DNA of 64,000 nucleotides from contig NZ_BMDT01000001.1 in the NCBI RefSeq assembly GCF_014635985.1, positions 93,293 through 157,292 on the forward strand. Reading direction: 5' to 3'. This document shows, piece after piece, positions 27,225 to 36,051 of the stretch. Origin of the DNA: Enterococcus alcedinis (GTDB taxonomy: Bacteria; Bacillota; Bacilli; Lactobacillales; Enterococcaceae). The first letter of the stretch is position 1. Each line of letters starts with the position of its first letter. The notes under the pieces were generated by a model, which was not told the origin of the DNA, ran no database searches, and saw only the letters and a list, made by a program, of their open reading frames with translations. A program made the position numbers and the translations under genes.

Positions 27225-28417
27225 TTTAATATAATAAATGAAAGAATCGCCATCAAGAGTAGGAAGATAGTGACCAATCCAAGGAAGATAAAATGTTTTT
27301 TACGATGCAGTGCAATAATCGCAATAAACTCTCTTAAAAAGGCATTAGGTAAATAATAAAGTGCTGTTTTTGCGCCAATACCATCTGCACGTAATTGGTT
27401 TTGACGGGCAAAAATTCCCGCTCGAAAAATATGATAATTATTGGATGCAAAGATTACTTTTGGTGTAGTAAAGGAGTAGCTTTCAATAATTTTCTTAGAA
27501 AAGGCCATGTTGGTTTCAGTAGAAGTGGATTGATCTTCTAATAATAAGTCTGTATCTGGGATGCCTTGTGCTAAGGCGTACTGCTTCATGGCAAAGGCTT
27601 CAGATACTTTTTCGTCAGGCCCTTGTCCACCAGACAAAATGATTTTTATCGGATGCCCAGTTTGCTGTAGTTGGCGATGATAAAAATCAAGGGCCCGATC
27701 AATTCGACGAGCAAGTAGAGGTGTGACTCTTTCGCCATTAATCAGTCCTGCGCCTAGAACAATTACGAAATCTTGTTTTAATTTCGGACGGTTTAATTGA
27801 TAAATCAAAGAAATCGTTAAAAAGTTTAAAAAGAAGAAAGAAAAATAGGTCAATGAAAAAGGCAAAATAGAAAAGAGATAGACGATGTATTCAGGTAACT
27901 TATTGACCAAAAATAAATTAAAAATGAGGATGACGGTCAGTACAAGCGCTAAAATTAATGTGAGCAAATTACCAAGAGAACGACCTTCTCGTTTTAAAAC
28001 AATCAGGCTATTCCAATACAGTAAAATAATTAAAGAGATTAGTCCGAAAAGAGCGAAGCCGAAAACGAAAATCATTAAGATAATAAGTAGACCTAACACG
28101 ATGACATCTCTCGTTTGAAGAAAATGAAAGCCTAGATAAATTCCAAACGAGACAAACCAGACGTTAAAAAGAAAACCATTAATGAGACGTGTCTTATCTC
28201 GTTTATAATTCAGATAAATGAGTAGGAGCATTGCTAGAATTACGCCGATATAAAAAGAGTGGTTTTGAATTTCAATAATAGATAAATAAACGATTAGAAA
28301 TGTAACCGACCAAGTGCCAAGAGGAACGAGATATTGTGAGTCACTCTTTTTTCGTTGGCGTTGATAGATGAATAAGAAGCCAACGAAAAAAACGAGTAAA
28401 AAGAATAAGCTTTGCAA
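27221..28417 (-). CDS. Polytopic membrane protein with C-terminal DUF218 (YdcF/SanA-like) domain
   Basis: A 398-residue protein with about seven to eight hydrophobic helices (residues 1-205), then a DUF218 domain with IVLGAGLINGERVTPLLARR, ILSGGQGPDE and ASNNYHIFRAG, and a last helix at the C-terminus. DUF218 proteins are linked to envelope integrity and vancomycin sensitivity in other bacteria; activity is unknown. The start appears to be TTG, with AAAGGAGGAGG just upstream. It sits 18 bases downstream of the D,D-carboxypeptidase gene, suggesting an envelope-related operon. Confidence 0.82.
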   Translation of the reverse strand: MQSLFFLLVFFVGFLFIYQRQRKKSDSQYLVPLGTWSVTFLIVYLSIIEIQNHSFYIGVILAMLLLIYLNYKRDKTRLINGFLFNVWFVSFGIYLGFHFLQTRDVIVLGLLIILMIFVFGFALFGLISLIILLYWNSLIVLKREGRSLGNLLTLILALVLTVILIFNLFLVNKLPEYIVYLFSILPFSLTYFSFFFLNFLTISLIYQLNRPKLKQDFVIVLGAGLINGERVTPLLARRIDRALDFYHRQLQQTGHPIKIILSGGQGPDEKVSEAFAMKQYALAQGIPDTDLLLEDQSTSTETNMAFSKKIIESYSFTTPKVIFASNNYHIFRAGIFARQNQLRADGIGAKTALYYLPNAFLREFIAIIALHRKKHFIFLGLVTIFLLLMAILSFIILK

Positions 28418-28435
28418 CGGGCCTCCTCCTTTCGA

Positions 28436-29743
28436 TTAAAAAATATTTGTGAAAAATTGTTGGATTTTTTGCCAAGTTAATTGTAAGAATGAAGCCTGTT
28501 CGATCATTTTAGACGTTAATAATAAAGTAGTCGGGTCAGCAACGGGCTCTAAATAACCTAAAGGATCATCTTTATAAGTAATTGCCAGGGTAGCTACTTC
28601 ATGATTTGCAGCAATCGGGGCAGTTAAACTTTTTTCTGTATTGAGGAAATCGACTGTATAGGTAACAGCGGATTCGACGGTTTCATCACGTGGAAGAAAC
28701 AATTCGATTGAGTCTTGTGCAATGAGTGGGACCTCGGTTGTTAAACTTTTTTGAACGGGAACTGGATTAATTGTCGGAACCGATTCTCCTTCTTTCGTCA
28801 CTTCTTTTTTCTCCCAATACTCAAAAGAATAATCCAATAAACGGCTCGTTTCAGTATATCTGGCATCTGGATTGTTTTCATCACCCGCATTTAATAAAAC
28901 CGTAATCACTCGGCGATCCTCCTGTTTCATTGTCGCAACGAGTGAACGACCAGCAAGGTCGGTCGTTCCCGTTTTAAGTCCATCGACACCGGGTTTAGCT
29001 AAAGGCATACCAGGCAGCAATAGATTGGTTGTGTACATAATGCTTTCTTCTTGTTCGGAATTTTCGTAAATTAATGAAGCTTGCGAAGAGACAGCGAGTG
29101 TTTCAGGAAAGTCACGGATTAAATTACGGGCTACTAGAGCGATTTCTTTGGCTGTAAGTTTATTTTCAGAGGTTTTTGTGGAACCAGGGTAGACCTCGCC
29201 AGGAAGATCTTCGTTGTTCAAACCACTGGCATTCACAATAAAAGGATCCTCGATGCCCCAATCAATCAATTGGGCTTTCATTAAGTCAACAAATGCAAAT
29301 TCGGTTCCAGCAATTTTTTCAGCTAGAGCGACTGTCGCTGCATTAGCAGAAACAATTACTGCTGCGTCGAATAATTCCTTAACAGAATAACTTTTCCCTT
29401 CAACTAAAGGAATGTTTGACAGTTCAGGCAGCGTACTTAAAGTGGCAGCGTTTTTCGAAATGACAACGGGGTCTTCCCAAGCTAGTTCACCATTTTTAAT
29501 TTTTGTTTGGATAACATAGAAACTAATTAGCTTGGTTAATGAGGCAATTTCTAATTCAGTTTCACTATTTTTTTCATAGAAAATTTTCCCTGTTTCGAAG
29601 TCAAGGGCTAAGGCTGCTTTTGCCTCAACTGAAAAATCTTCCGAGGTCTGACTATCAGCCAAGGCCGGTATAGTCAACGAAAAGAATAGTACAAGGCTAA
29701 GGAATAGATTGATAAACGAACAGTTTCTCTTTTTTTGATTCAT
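28436..29743 (-). CDS. dacA: D-alanyl-D-alanine carboxypeptidase (PBP5/DacA type)
   Basis: A 435-residue penicillin-binding protein trimming pentapeptide stems of peptidoglycan. The signal peptide likely ends ALA|DS after residue 29. The serine motif SLTK is at 68-71, SAN at 132-134 and KTG at 257-259. A beta-rich domain follows, then a C-terminal amphipathic helix (QLTWQKIQQFFTNIF) that anchors the family to the membrane. The start is the internal Met with AAGGAG six bases upstream; the longer frame has no ribosome site. Confidence 0.93.
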   Translation of the reverse strand: MNQKKRNCSFINLFLSLVLFFSLTIPALADSQTSEDFSVEAKAALALDFETGKIFYEKNSETELEIASLTKLISFYVIQTKIKNGELAWEDPVVISKNAATLSTLPELSNIPLVEGKSYSVKELFDAAVIVSANAATVALAEKIAGTEFAFVDLMKAQLIDWGIEDPFIVNASGLNNEDLPGEVYPGSTKTSENKLTAKEIALVARNLIRDFPETLAVSSQASLIYENSEQEESIMYTTNLLLPGMPLAKPGVDGLKTGTTDLAGRSLVATMKQEDRRVITVLLNAGDENNPDARYTETSRLLDYSFEYWEKKEVTKEGESVPTINPVPVQKSLTTEVPLIAQDSIELFLPRDETVESAVTYTVDFLNTEKSLTAPIAANHEVATLAITYKDDPLGYLEPVADPTTLLLTSKMIEQASFLQLTWQKIQQFFTNIF

Positions 29744-29803
29744 GATAGACTCCTTAATAATAGTTATTAGTAAAAACTTAACAAAGACAGTAAAAAAAGG
29801 CAA

Positions 29804-29848
29804 TAAAAATCGTAGGAGTTCATCTGATTTTAATGATGAATTCCTACG
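29804..29848 (-). terminator. Terminator of the DUF4828-like gene
   Basis: Arms at 29811-29824 and 29835-29848 pair over 14 bases with one mismatch. Plus-strand AAAAAT beside the stem gives a T run on the minus strand. Confidence 0.8.
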
Positions 29849-29861
29849 AAGAAAATGAAAA

Positions 29862-30218
29862 TTAGTGACTGAGTTGTTTGGTCAACTTATACGATGAATC
29901 CTCTGTCTCATCATAGAAGTAAAATGCATCGGCTTGTTGTTCTAACATAATTTCATAGCCCATTTGATCTAGAAAAGAAAGGCGAGTGCTCGTAAGTTGG
30001 TAATCACGTATGTTTTGTTCTTTTCCTTGGATGAGTAATTTAAAATCAGAAGTAATCGTAACTTGTACGCACTCATTATTACGTCTTAAATAGTGCCAAT
30101 TACCGATAAATAGTTGTTGATGCTCTTTCATTGATTGTTGCTTGTTCTTTTTGAATAAAAGAGAGCCAACGATCCCAGTGACAACTGAAGCTGAAATAAA
30201 TAATAATTTTTTGTTCAC
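29862..30218 (-). CDS. Small membrane-anchored protein, DUF4828-like
   Basis: A 118-residue protein with one N-terminal hydrophobic segment (about residues 4-21) followed by KKNK and a soluble, beta-rich domain containing FIGNWHYLRRNNECVQVTI. It resembles the DUF4828 family of Lactobacillales, from memory. The function is unknown. I choose the GTG at 30218 because an AAGTGG site precedes it; the ATG 21 bases earlier lacks any ribosome site. It has its own extended -10 promoter and terminator. Confidence 0.7.
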   Translation of the reverse strand: MNKKLLFISASVVTGIVGSLLFKKNKQQSMKEHQQLFIGNWHYLRRNNECVQVTITSDFKLLIQGKEQNIRDYQLTSTRLSFLDQMGYEIMLEQQADAFYFYDETEDSSYKLTKQLSH

Positions 30219-30251
30219 TAAGGCACCACTTTCTTTCATTTGATAATCTTT

Positions 30252-30260
30252 ATTATAGCA
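30252..30260 (-). promoter_or_regulatory. Extended -10 promoter of the DUF4828-like gene
   Basis: On the minus strand TGCTATAAT is a perfect extended -10, about 34 bases before the chosen start. Confidence 0.55.
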
Positions 30261-30452
30261 TATTACTCAAGAATAACTTGCGACTTTAGTTTGAATTTTT
30301 CTCCTTAAAAGTTGTTTTTGTGGTACACTTCAAGAAGATGGGTTGCACTTAAATAGACATCTAGAAGTAATTTTGGAGTAGGGCTCTTTTTGCCATTATT
30401 TTTCTGAAGCAATCTAAAAAAGAAATAACACATAGGAAAGTAGGAGAAGACG

Positions 30453-31454
30453 ATGATTCACTTAGGTATAATTGGTACAAATTGGATTACACACCAATTC
30501 GTAGCAGCGGCAATTGAGACAGGTAAGTTTGAATTAACAGCGGTTTATTCAAGAAGATTAGAAACAGCACAAGCTTTTGGTGAACGTTATGGTACTGTTC
30601 AATACGCAACAGATTTAGCTGAATTTCTTGCGTTACCACGCTTAAACACGATTTATATCGCGTCACCAAACAGTCTCCACTTCAATCAAGCAAAGGCTGC
30701 AATTTTAGCTAATAAAAATGTAATTGTTGAAAAACCGGCTTTTTCAACGCCGAAAGAAATGGCAGAAATCATTCAATTAGCTAAAGAAAAGAATGTTTTA
30801 TTTTTTGAAGCTGCACGTAATATTCATGAAGCAAACTTCAAGAAAGTGGCAGATATATTACCGGAAATGGACCAAATTATCGGTGCAAACTTTAGTTATA
30901 TGAAATATTCGTCTCGTTACGATGCTGTTTTAGCAGGCGAAGAACCAAATATCTTCTCACCAAAATTTTCAGGTGGATCACTTTCAGATTTGGGTGTATA
31001 CCCGATTTATGCGGCTGTCGGTTGGTTTGGTATGCCACAATCGATTCATCATTTTGCACGTAAAATCGTGACAGGGGTTGATGGTATTGGAACAGTCATT
31101 TTACGCTATCCTGATTTTGACGTGACGATTCTCCATGGTAAAATAGGAGATTCTTTCTTACCTTCAGAGATTTATACCACATCAGAAACAATTACTTTAG
31201 ATGGTATTAACGCAATCAGTCATATGACGCGTCATAAACGTCTTGAAAATGAAGTGGTAGAATTGCCGTTAGAAGTGAAAGATAATCCAATGGTTGAAGA
31301 AGCCAATCATTTTGCGGCAATCATTGAAGAGCCGACAACGCAAGCGAATCAAAATCGCTACCAACAATTGCTAAAACTAGCAGAAGAAGTCAATGGATTA
31401 CTATATGAATTAAGAAACCAAGCAGGTGTTTCTTTTTCTGCAGATAAAGAATAG
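30453..31454 (+). CDS. Gfo/Idh/MocA family oxidoreductase
   Basis: A 333-residue NAD(P)-dependent oxidoreductase. The N-terminal Rossmann fold has GIIGTNWITHQF. The family lysine motif VEKPAF lies near residue 95, and the C-terminal domain contains GGSLSDLGVYPIY. Members oxidise sugars, inositols or related alcohols; the substrate here cannot be assigned. GTAGGAG precedes the ATG. The DEAD-box helicase gene follows after nine bases, so they may be co-transcribed, though no functional link is obvious. Confidence 0.88.
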   Translation: MIHLGIIGTNWITHQFVAAAIETGKFELTAVYSRRLETAQAFGERYGTVQYATDLAEFLALPRLNTIYIASPNSLHFNQAKAAILANKNVIVEKPAFSTPKEMAEIIQLAKEKNVLFFEAARNIHEANFKKVADILPEMDQIIGANFSYMKYSSRYDAVLAGEEPNIFSPKFSGGSLSDLGVYPIYAAVGWFGMPQSIHHFARKIVTGVDGIGTVILRYPDFDVTILHGKIGDSFLPSEIYTTSETITLDGINAISHMTRHKRLENEVVELPLEVKDNPMVEEANHFAAIIEEPTTQANQNRYQQLLKLAEEVNGLLYELRNQAGVSFSADKE

Positions 31455-31463
31455 AGGAATAAT

Positions 31464-32762
31464 ATGATACAAGGAAAGTTGCCAACAAAATGGCAAGCAA
31501 GATGGCAAGAAAGTGGTTTTTCAGAGCCATCATTGATTCAAGAACAAGTTTTTGAACCATTATCGAAAAAAGAAACGATTGTTGGAATTTCACCAACAGG
31601 TTCCGGAAAAACATTAGCTTATCTTTTACCAACACTCTTACAAGTCAAGCCTGGAGAAGGCAATCAACTATTAATTTTGGCTTCTTCACAAGAATTAGGG
31701 ATTCAAGTCACTGATGTTGCTCGTTTGTGGGCAAAAGATTTAGGCTTAAAAGTTCAACCTCTAATTGGAGGTGCGAATTCAAAGCGCCAAATTGAAAAAT
31801 TAAAAGAAAAACCAGAAGTTATTATTGGAACACCAGGACGTGTCTTGGAAATGATGAAGCAAAAGAAAGTCAAGGCGCATTTGCTACAAACGATTATTCT
31901 TGATGAAGCAGATCAATTGCTTTTACCTGAAACAATCGCTTTTGTTCAAGGAATTTTAAAATTTACAACAGAAGATGTGCACTATGCTTTCTTTTCTGCA
32001 ACAGCTGACGTTGCTTTGCCAGCAATTGAAAAAATTGTCACAAAAGAATTAGAAGTCATTGATGTGACGGATTTAAATCCAAAAAATACTGGCGTCAACC
32101 ACTATTACTTGAATGTTTCGAAACGTCAAGTAGTCGATACGTTACGCAGCTTATCGCACATGAAAGACTTTCAAGGTTTTGTTTTTTTTAATCAATTGTC
32201 AGAGCTTGGAAGTGCGGAAGAAAAATTACTTTATAACCACGTTCCTGTGGCTTCTTTAGCATCGGACCAATCAAAAGAAATGCGTAAATTAGCATTGGAA
32301 CACTTTAGAGAAAAGAAGATTCGTCAATTATTAACGACGGATTTAGCTTCAAGAGGCTTAGATGTAGCGAATGTTCCTTATGTGATTAACGTAGAAGTTC
32401 CGATGACGAAAGAAAGCTACTTACACCGTGGTGGACGAATTGGTCGCATGGGAGCACCTGGTACGATAGTGACACTTGTTCAAGATCATACGGTACGTGA
32501 CTTAAAACGGATGACAAAAGAGCTAGCTATCGAAGTGACAGAAGTCTATTTACATGGTGGGCAACTCACGATTGAACGTCCAGCTAAAATCGAACATAAA
32601 GAGAAAAAATCAGAAGAAAAAATTAAAAAAGTAGCGAAGAATACAGAGAAAAAGACCGAGAAAGTTAGTCATTCTGTAGCTAAGAAAAAGAAAATAAAAA
32701 AGAAAAAAGATCAAAAAAATAAAGGTGCACGTAAAAAGCGCACACCAACTATTCACGAATAG
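31464..32762 (+). CDS. DEAD-box RNA helicase with Lys-rich tail (YfmL-like)
   Basis: A 432-residue ATP-dependent RNA helicase. Motif I is SPTGSGKT, motif II is LDEAD, motif III is FSATA, and motif VI is HRGGRIGRMG in place of the common HRIGRTGR. RecA-like domain 1 covers about 20-205 and domain 2 about 215-355. The last 70 residues are strongly basic (KKKKIKKKKDQKNKGARKKR) and probably bind RNA. YfmL-type helicases take part in 50S assembly and cold growth, which is the likely role here. Confidence 0.88.
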   Translation: MIQGKLPTKWQARWQESGFSEPSLIQEQVFEPLSKKETIVGISPTGSGKTLAYLLPTLLQVKPGEGNQLLILASSQELGIQVTDVARLWAKDLGLKVQPLIGGANSKRQIEKLKEKPEVIIGTPGRVLEMMKQKKVKAHLLQTIILDEADQLLLPETIAFVQGILKFTTEDVHYAFFSATADVALPAIEKIVTKELEVIDVTDLNPKNTGVNHYYLNVSKRQVVDTLRSLSHMKDFQGFVFFNQLSELGSAEEKLLYNHVPVASLASDQSKEMRKLALEHFREKKIRQLLTTDLASRGLDVANVPYVINVEVPMTKESYLHRGGRIGRMGAPGTIVTLVQDHTVRDLKRMTKELAIEVTEVYLHGGQLTIERPAKIEHKEKKSEEKIKKVAKNTEKKTEKVSHSVAKKKKIKKKKDQKNKGARKKRTPTIHE

Positions 32763-32780
32763 ATTAATCAAGGAGAAAAA

Positions 32781-35501
32781 ATGAATTCTAGAAAAAGTGA
32801 AATTCTGCAAATCATTGTTCAACACCCTAAAGGGTTAACCGCCAATGAAGTTGCTGAATTATTAAATATTGATCGAAGTAACGTTAGTCGTTATTTAAAT
32901 GAACTTTTTAAAGAAGAACATATCCAAAAAAGTGATGGCCGACCGGTGGTTTACGAATCATTCAAAACGAAAGTAGAAGAAATACATGTTGATACATCAA
33001 CAGTGGTTACTTTTAACAACTTAGTTGGAGCCAATGATTCGTTGAAAGTCAGTATTCAACAAGCAAAAGCCGCGATTTTATACCCACCAAAGGGACTACA
33101 TACAATTATATTTGGTGAAACGGGAACGGGGAAATCAATGTTCGCTGAATGTATGTACCACTTTGCTGTTTCTTCGAAAACATTAAAAAAAGACGCACCA
33201 TTTATTTCTTTTAACTGTGCTGACTATGCCCAAAATCCACAACTTTTGTTTGGGCATATTTTTGGTATTCGCAAAGGGGCCTACACCGGTGCACAAGAAG
33301 ATAGTCCGGGATTAATTGCGGCTGCTGACGGTGGGATCTTATTCTTAGATGAAATTCATCGCTTACCTCCAGAAGGTCAAGAGATGCTTTTTACCTTTAT
33401 TGATAAAGGAACTTATCGTCCACTAGGTGAAAGTACGCAAGTTCACGAAGCATCCGTCCAAATTATCGGTGCGACAACTGAAAATTCGGATACTTTTTTG
33501 ACGACGTTTAATCGTCGAATTCCAATGTCTATCACTTTGCCGAATTTAGCTTCTCGCTCACTCGACGAACGTTACCAAATTATCTCCCTGTTTATTAAGC
33601 AAGAAGCCAATCGCTTGAATCAACATATTCAAGTTGAAAAAGAAGCCATTATTGCTTTTATGCTCTATGATGCTGAGGCGAATATTGGACAAATTAAGCG
33701 TGATTTAAAATTGGTGTGTGCGAAGGCTTTCCTTCATTATCGTACCCATGATCAATCGCATTTAATTGTTCGAAAATCAGATTGTTCCTTGACCGTTCAA
33801 AAAGGTTTGTTAAAAGTCAAAGAACTTGGGGATCGTTTAGATTATTTCTTAGATGGTAAAGGCGAATTTTTAAATTTTGATCCAGGTTCAAATGAAGTTG
33901 TTTGGTCTCAAGATCCAGAACGGAACATGAAAGTCTATAATGATATTGAAGAAAAAGTGGCGACACTAAGTGAAACGGGTGTAGCCAATATTGATTTAGA
34001 GTCCTTGATTTCTCGAGATGTCGATGCTTTTTTTGCGACTTATGTAGAAGAATTGGGGCAAATGCCTGTACATAAAGAGTTGATTCCGGCAGATATTTGG
34101 CAATTAACCAATCGATTGTATGATATTGCAGAAACAGAACTTGCGCGAAAGTATAACGAAAAAATGCGCTTTGCTTTTGCGTTACATTTGCACAGTACGT
34201 TAGAGAGAGTCGCAGAAGATCACATGATTATTCACCCTAATCTAAATAGTGTCCGTAAAAATCTAAAGTCTGAATTTCAAGTGGCAATGGATTTGTCGTC
34301 AATTATTGAGGAAGAGCAAGACGTTGAAATCCCTTTTGATGAAATTGGCTTTATTAGTATGTTTCTTTCATTAGATGCGCAACAAGAGGCATTGCTTGCA
34401 GTTGAAAAAGTTGGGATTATTGTCTTAATGCATGGACGTGCAACAGCAACGAGTATGTTAGAAACAGCTCAAGAATTATTAGGCTCAACGACAGGAGTAG
34501 CGATGAATATGACGTTAGACATCGAAGTTCAAACGATGTATAAACGCTTACTCACCCATATTCAAGAAAATCCAAGAGACTATGAAAATGGGATTTTATT
34601 TTTAACAGATATGGGTTCCTTAAATTCATTTGCCCATTTAATTTATGAAGAAACTGGGATACGGACCAAAACAATTTCAATGACGAGTACAATGATTGTA
34701 CTGGAAGCGTTGCGTATGGCTGATGTTGGTCGTAGTTTAGAAGATATTTTCCAAAATATCCAAATCTCATTTGAAACGGTTGTTCGTGACCAATTTAAGG
34801 ATTCTCAAGGTGATCTAAAACTGAAAAAAGCAGTGGTCGTCACTTGTTTCACGGGAGAAGGGGCCGCAGCTCGATTGTATCAACGAATTGCACCCGTCGT
34901 CGATCAAAGTAAAGTAGAAGTCATCCAAATGCAGTTTATCGAAAAAGAAACATTTAAGAAGCATATTGATGAACTCCTGCATGAATATGAAATTAAAGCC
35001 ATTGCTGGCACGGTTGAAATTGAGTATCAAAATATTCCATTCTTTTCAGCATTCGATGTCTTTGATGATGAGAAATTAAACATGTTGAAACGATTAGTGA
35101 GTGATAGTCTACCTGTTTCAACGATTGTTCAATCGTTGAAAGGAGCGGTAACTCACGTTCAGCCATTACAGGAATTAATCGAAGAGCTTCAACGTTTAGT
35201 TCATCAAATGCAAAATCACTTACAATTAATTGTCGATCCAGCCGCAGAATCGGGCTTAGTGATTCATCTCGTTTTCTTAGTAGAAAGTATTTTACGTGGA
35301 GAAGAGCGTAGAGGATTTAAAAACTTAGCTGAATTCCAAAAACAATACCGTCTAGAAAGTGATCTTGTTCGAACAGGTTTGATGGGGATTGAGAAGAAAT
35401 ATCAAATCCGAATCACCGAAGATGAGATTGCCTACTTAACCCAAATGTTTTTAGAGAATAAATTAGATTTGCAACAACTTGAATTACACACTGAAGGTTA
35501 G
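32781..35501 (+). CDS. Sigma-54-dependent PTS operon activator, LevR family (HTH-AAA-PRD-EIIA/EIIB-PRD)
   Basis: A 906-residue enhancer-binding regulator. The N-terminal winged helix lies at about 10-55. The AAA+ domain has Walker A GETGTGKS (112-119), the sigma-54 contact loop GAYTGA (166-171; Tyr for the usual Phe) and Walker B with D190-E191. A PRD, a mannose-type EIIA-like domain with H551 in LMHGRATATS, a short EIIB-like region (TCFTGEGAA) and a second PRD follow. Such proteins activate RpoN promoters and are tuned by PTS phosphorylation. Two -24/-12 promoters, 86 bases and 2.9 kb downstream of its stop, are the obvious targets. Confidence 0.93.
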   Translation: MNSRKSEILQIIVQHPKGLTANEVAELLNIDRSNVSRYLNELFKEEHIQKSDGRPVVYESFKTKVEEIHVDTSTVVTFNNLVGANDSLKVSIQQAKAAILYPPKGLHTIIFGETGTGKSMFAECMYHFAVSSKTLKKDAPFISFNCADYAQNPQLLFGHIFGIRKGAYTGAQEDSPGLIAAADGGILFLDEIHRLPPEGQEMLFTFIDKGTYRPLGESTQVHEASVQIIGATTENSDTFLTTFNRRIPMSITLPNLASRSLDERYQIISLFIKQEANRLNQHIQVEKEAIIAFMLYDAEANIGQIKRDLKLVCAKAFLHYRTHDQSHLIVRKSDCSLTVQKGLLKVKELGDRLDYFLDGKGEFLNFDPGSNEVVWSQDPERNMKVYNDIEEKVATLSETGVANIDLESLISRDVDAFFATYVEELGQMPVHKELIPADIWQLTNRLYDIAETELARKYNEKMRFAFALHLHSTLERVAEDHMIIHPNLNSVRKNLKSEFQVAMDLSSIIEEEQDVEIPFDEIGFISMFLSLDAQQEALLAVEKVGIIVLMHGRATATSMLETAQELLGSTTGVAMNMTLDIEVQTMYKRLLTHIQENPRDYENGILFLTDMGSLNSFAHLIYEETGIRTKTISMTSTMIVLEALRMADVGRSLEDIFQNIQISFETVVRDQFKDSQGDLKLKKAVVVTCFTGEGAAARLYQRIAPVVDQSKVEVIQMQFIEKETFKKHIDELLHEYEIKAIAGTVEIEYQNIPFFSAFDVFDDEKLNMLKRLVSDSLPVSTIVQSLKGAVTHVQPLQELIEELQRLVHQMQNHLQLIVDPAAESGLVIHLVFLVESILRGEERRGFKNLAEFQKQYRLESDLVRTGLMGIEKKYQIRITEDEIAYLTQMFLENKLDLQQLELHTEG

Positions 35502-35536
35502 TGTGTGTTCAAAAAACAATGAAGTGTAATAGTGTG
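35486..35536 (+). promoter_or_regulatory. Candidate enhancer (UAS) for the sigma-54 activator, operon 1
   Basis: An inverted repeat ACACACT-N7-AGTGTGT (35486-35506) lies 80 bases upstream of the -24 box, and a further ATAGTGTG follows at 35529-35536. The same elements recur upstream of operon 2. The repeat overlaps the end of the regulator gene. Function is inferred from position and recurrence. Confidence 0.45.
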
Positions 35537-35582
35537 AAAAACATGTTAAACCTTGATGTAAAAGGGATTAACATGTTTTTTT
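35537..35582 (+). terminator. Terminator of the activator gene
   Basis: A 13-bp A/T-rich stem (35537-35549 with 35568-35580) runs into a T tract. It ends immediately before the sigma-54 promoter, separating the regulator from the PTS operon. Confidence 0.75.
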
Positions 35583-35586
35583 CTTT

Positions 35587-35603
35587 TGGCACACATATTG
35601 CTT
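35587..35603 (+). promoter_or_regulatory. Sigma-54 (-24/-12) promoter of PTS operon 1
   Basis: TGGCAC (35587-35592), five bases, then TTGCTT (35598-35603) match the RpoN consensus exactly in sequence and spacing. The EIIB start is 39 bases downstream of the -12 element. Confidence 0.93.
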
Positions 35604-35641
35604 ATAAGAAAGCGTATCCATAAATAGGGGGTGTAAGAGAA

Positions 35642-35965
35642 ATGAAAAAAACGATTATGTTAGTATGTTCAGCAGGAATGAGTACAAGTTTGTTGGTTAC
35701 AAAAATGCAAAAAGCTGCTGAAGAAAAAGGGATTGAATCAGAAATATTTGCGGTATCTGCTTCAGAAGCGGATCAACAAATTGAGACGAAAAAAGTGGAT
35801 GTCTTGCTTCTAGGCCCACAAGTGCGATTCATGAAAGCTCAATTTGAGAAAAAATTGGAGCCCAAAAATATTCCACTTGATGTCATTGATATGAAAGACT
35901 ATGGAATGATGAACGGGGAAAAGGTTTTAGCTGTTGCGCTGAAATTAATTGAAGAAAATGAATAA
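35642..35965 (+). CDS. PTS EIIB component, lactose/cellobiose (Lac) family, copy 1
   Basis: A 107-residue cytosolic phosphocarrier with the phospho-cysteine C9 in the loop LVCSAGMSTS. It passes phosphate from EIIA to the sugar in EIIC. By hand count it differs from the second copy at 38.5 kb at 8 of the first 95 aligned residues. The two genes differ at many silent sites, so the duplication is not very recent. GGGGGTG precedes the ATG. There is no EIIA in this operon, so it may draw on that of operon 2. Confidence 0.93.
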   Translation: MKKTIMLVCSAGMSTSLLVTKMQKAAEEKGIESEIFAVSASEADQQIETKKVDVLLLGPQVRFMKAQFEKKLEPKNIPLDVIDMKDYGMMNGEKVLAVALKLIEENE

Positions 35966-35967
35966 AA

Positions 35968-36003
35968 TTTTATATCATAATGTTATAACATTATGATATA
36001 AAA
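35968..36003. repeat. Perfect 36-bp A/T-rich palindrome between EIIB and EIIC
   Basis: Bases 35968-36003 are fully self-complementary around TGTTATAACA. In RNA this would be a stem of up to 16-18 pairs with almost no loop. It lacks G/C pairs and is followed by AAAAGAG rather than T. It may tune the EIIB to EIIC ratio through processing, or bind a dimeric protein. Confidence 0.85.
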
Positions 36004-36051
36004 AGAGTGATGAAGGAAAAATAAAAATAGTGGGTTATTAGGAGGAAGAAA

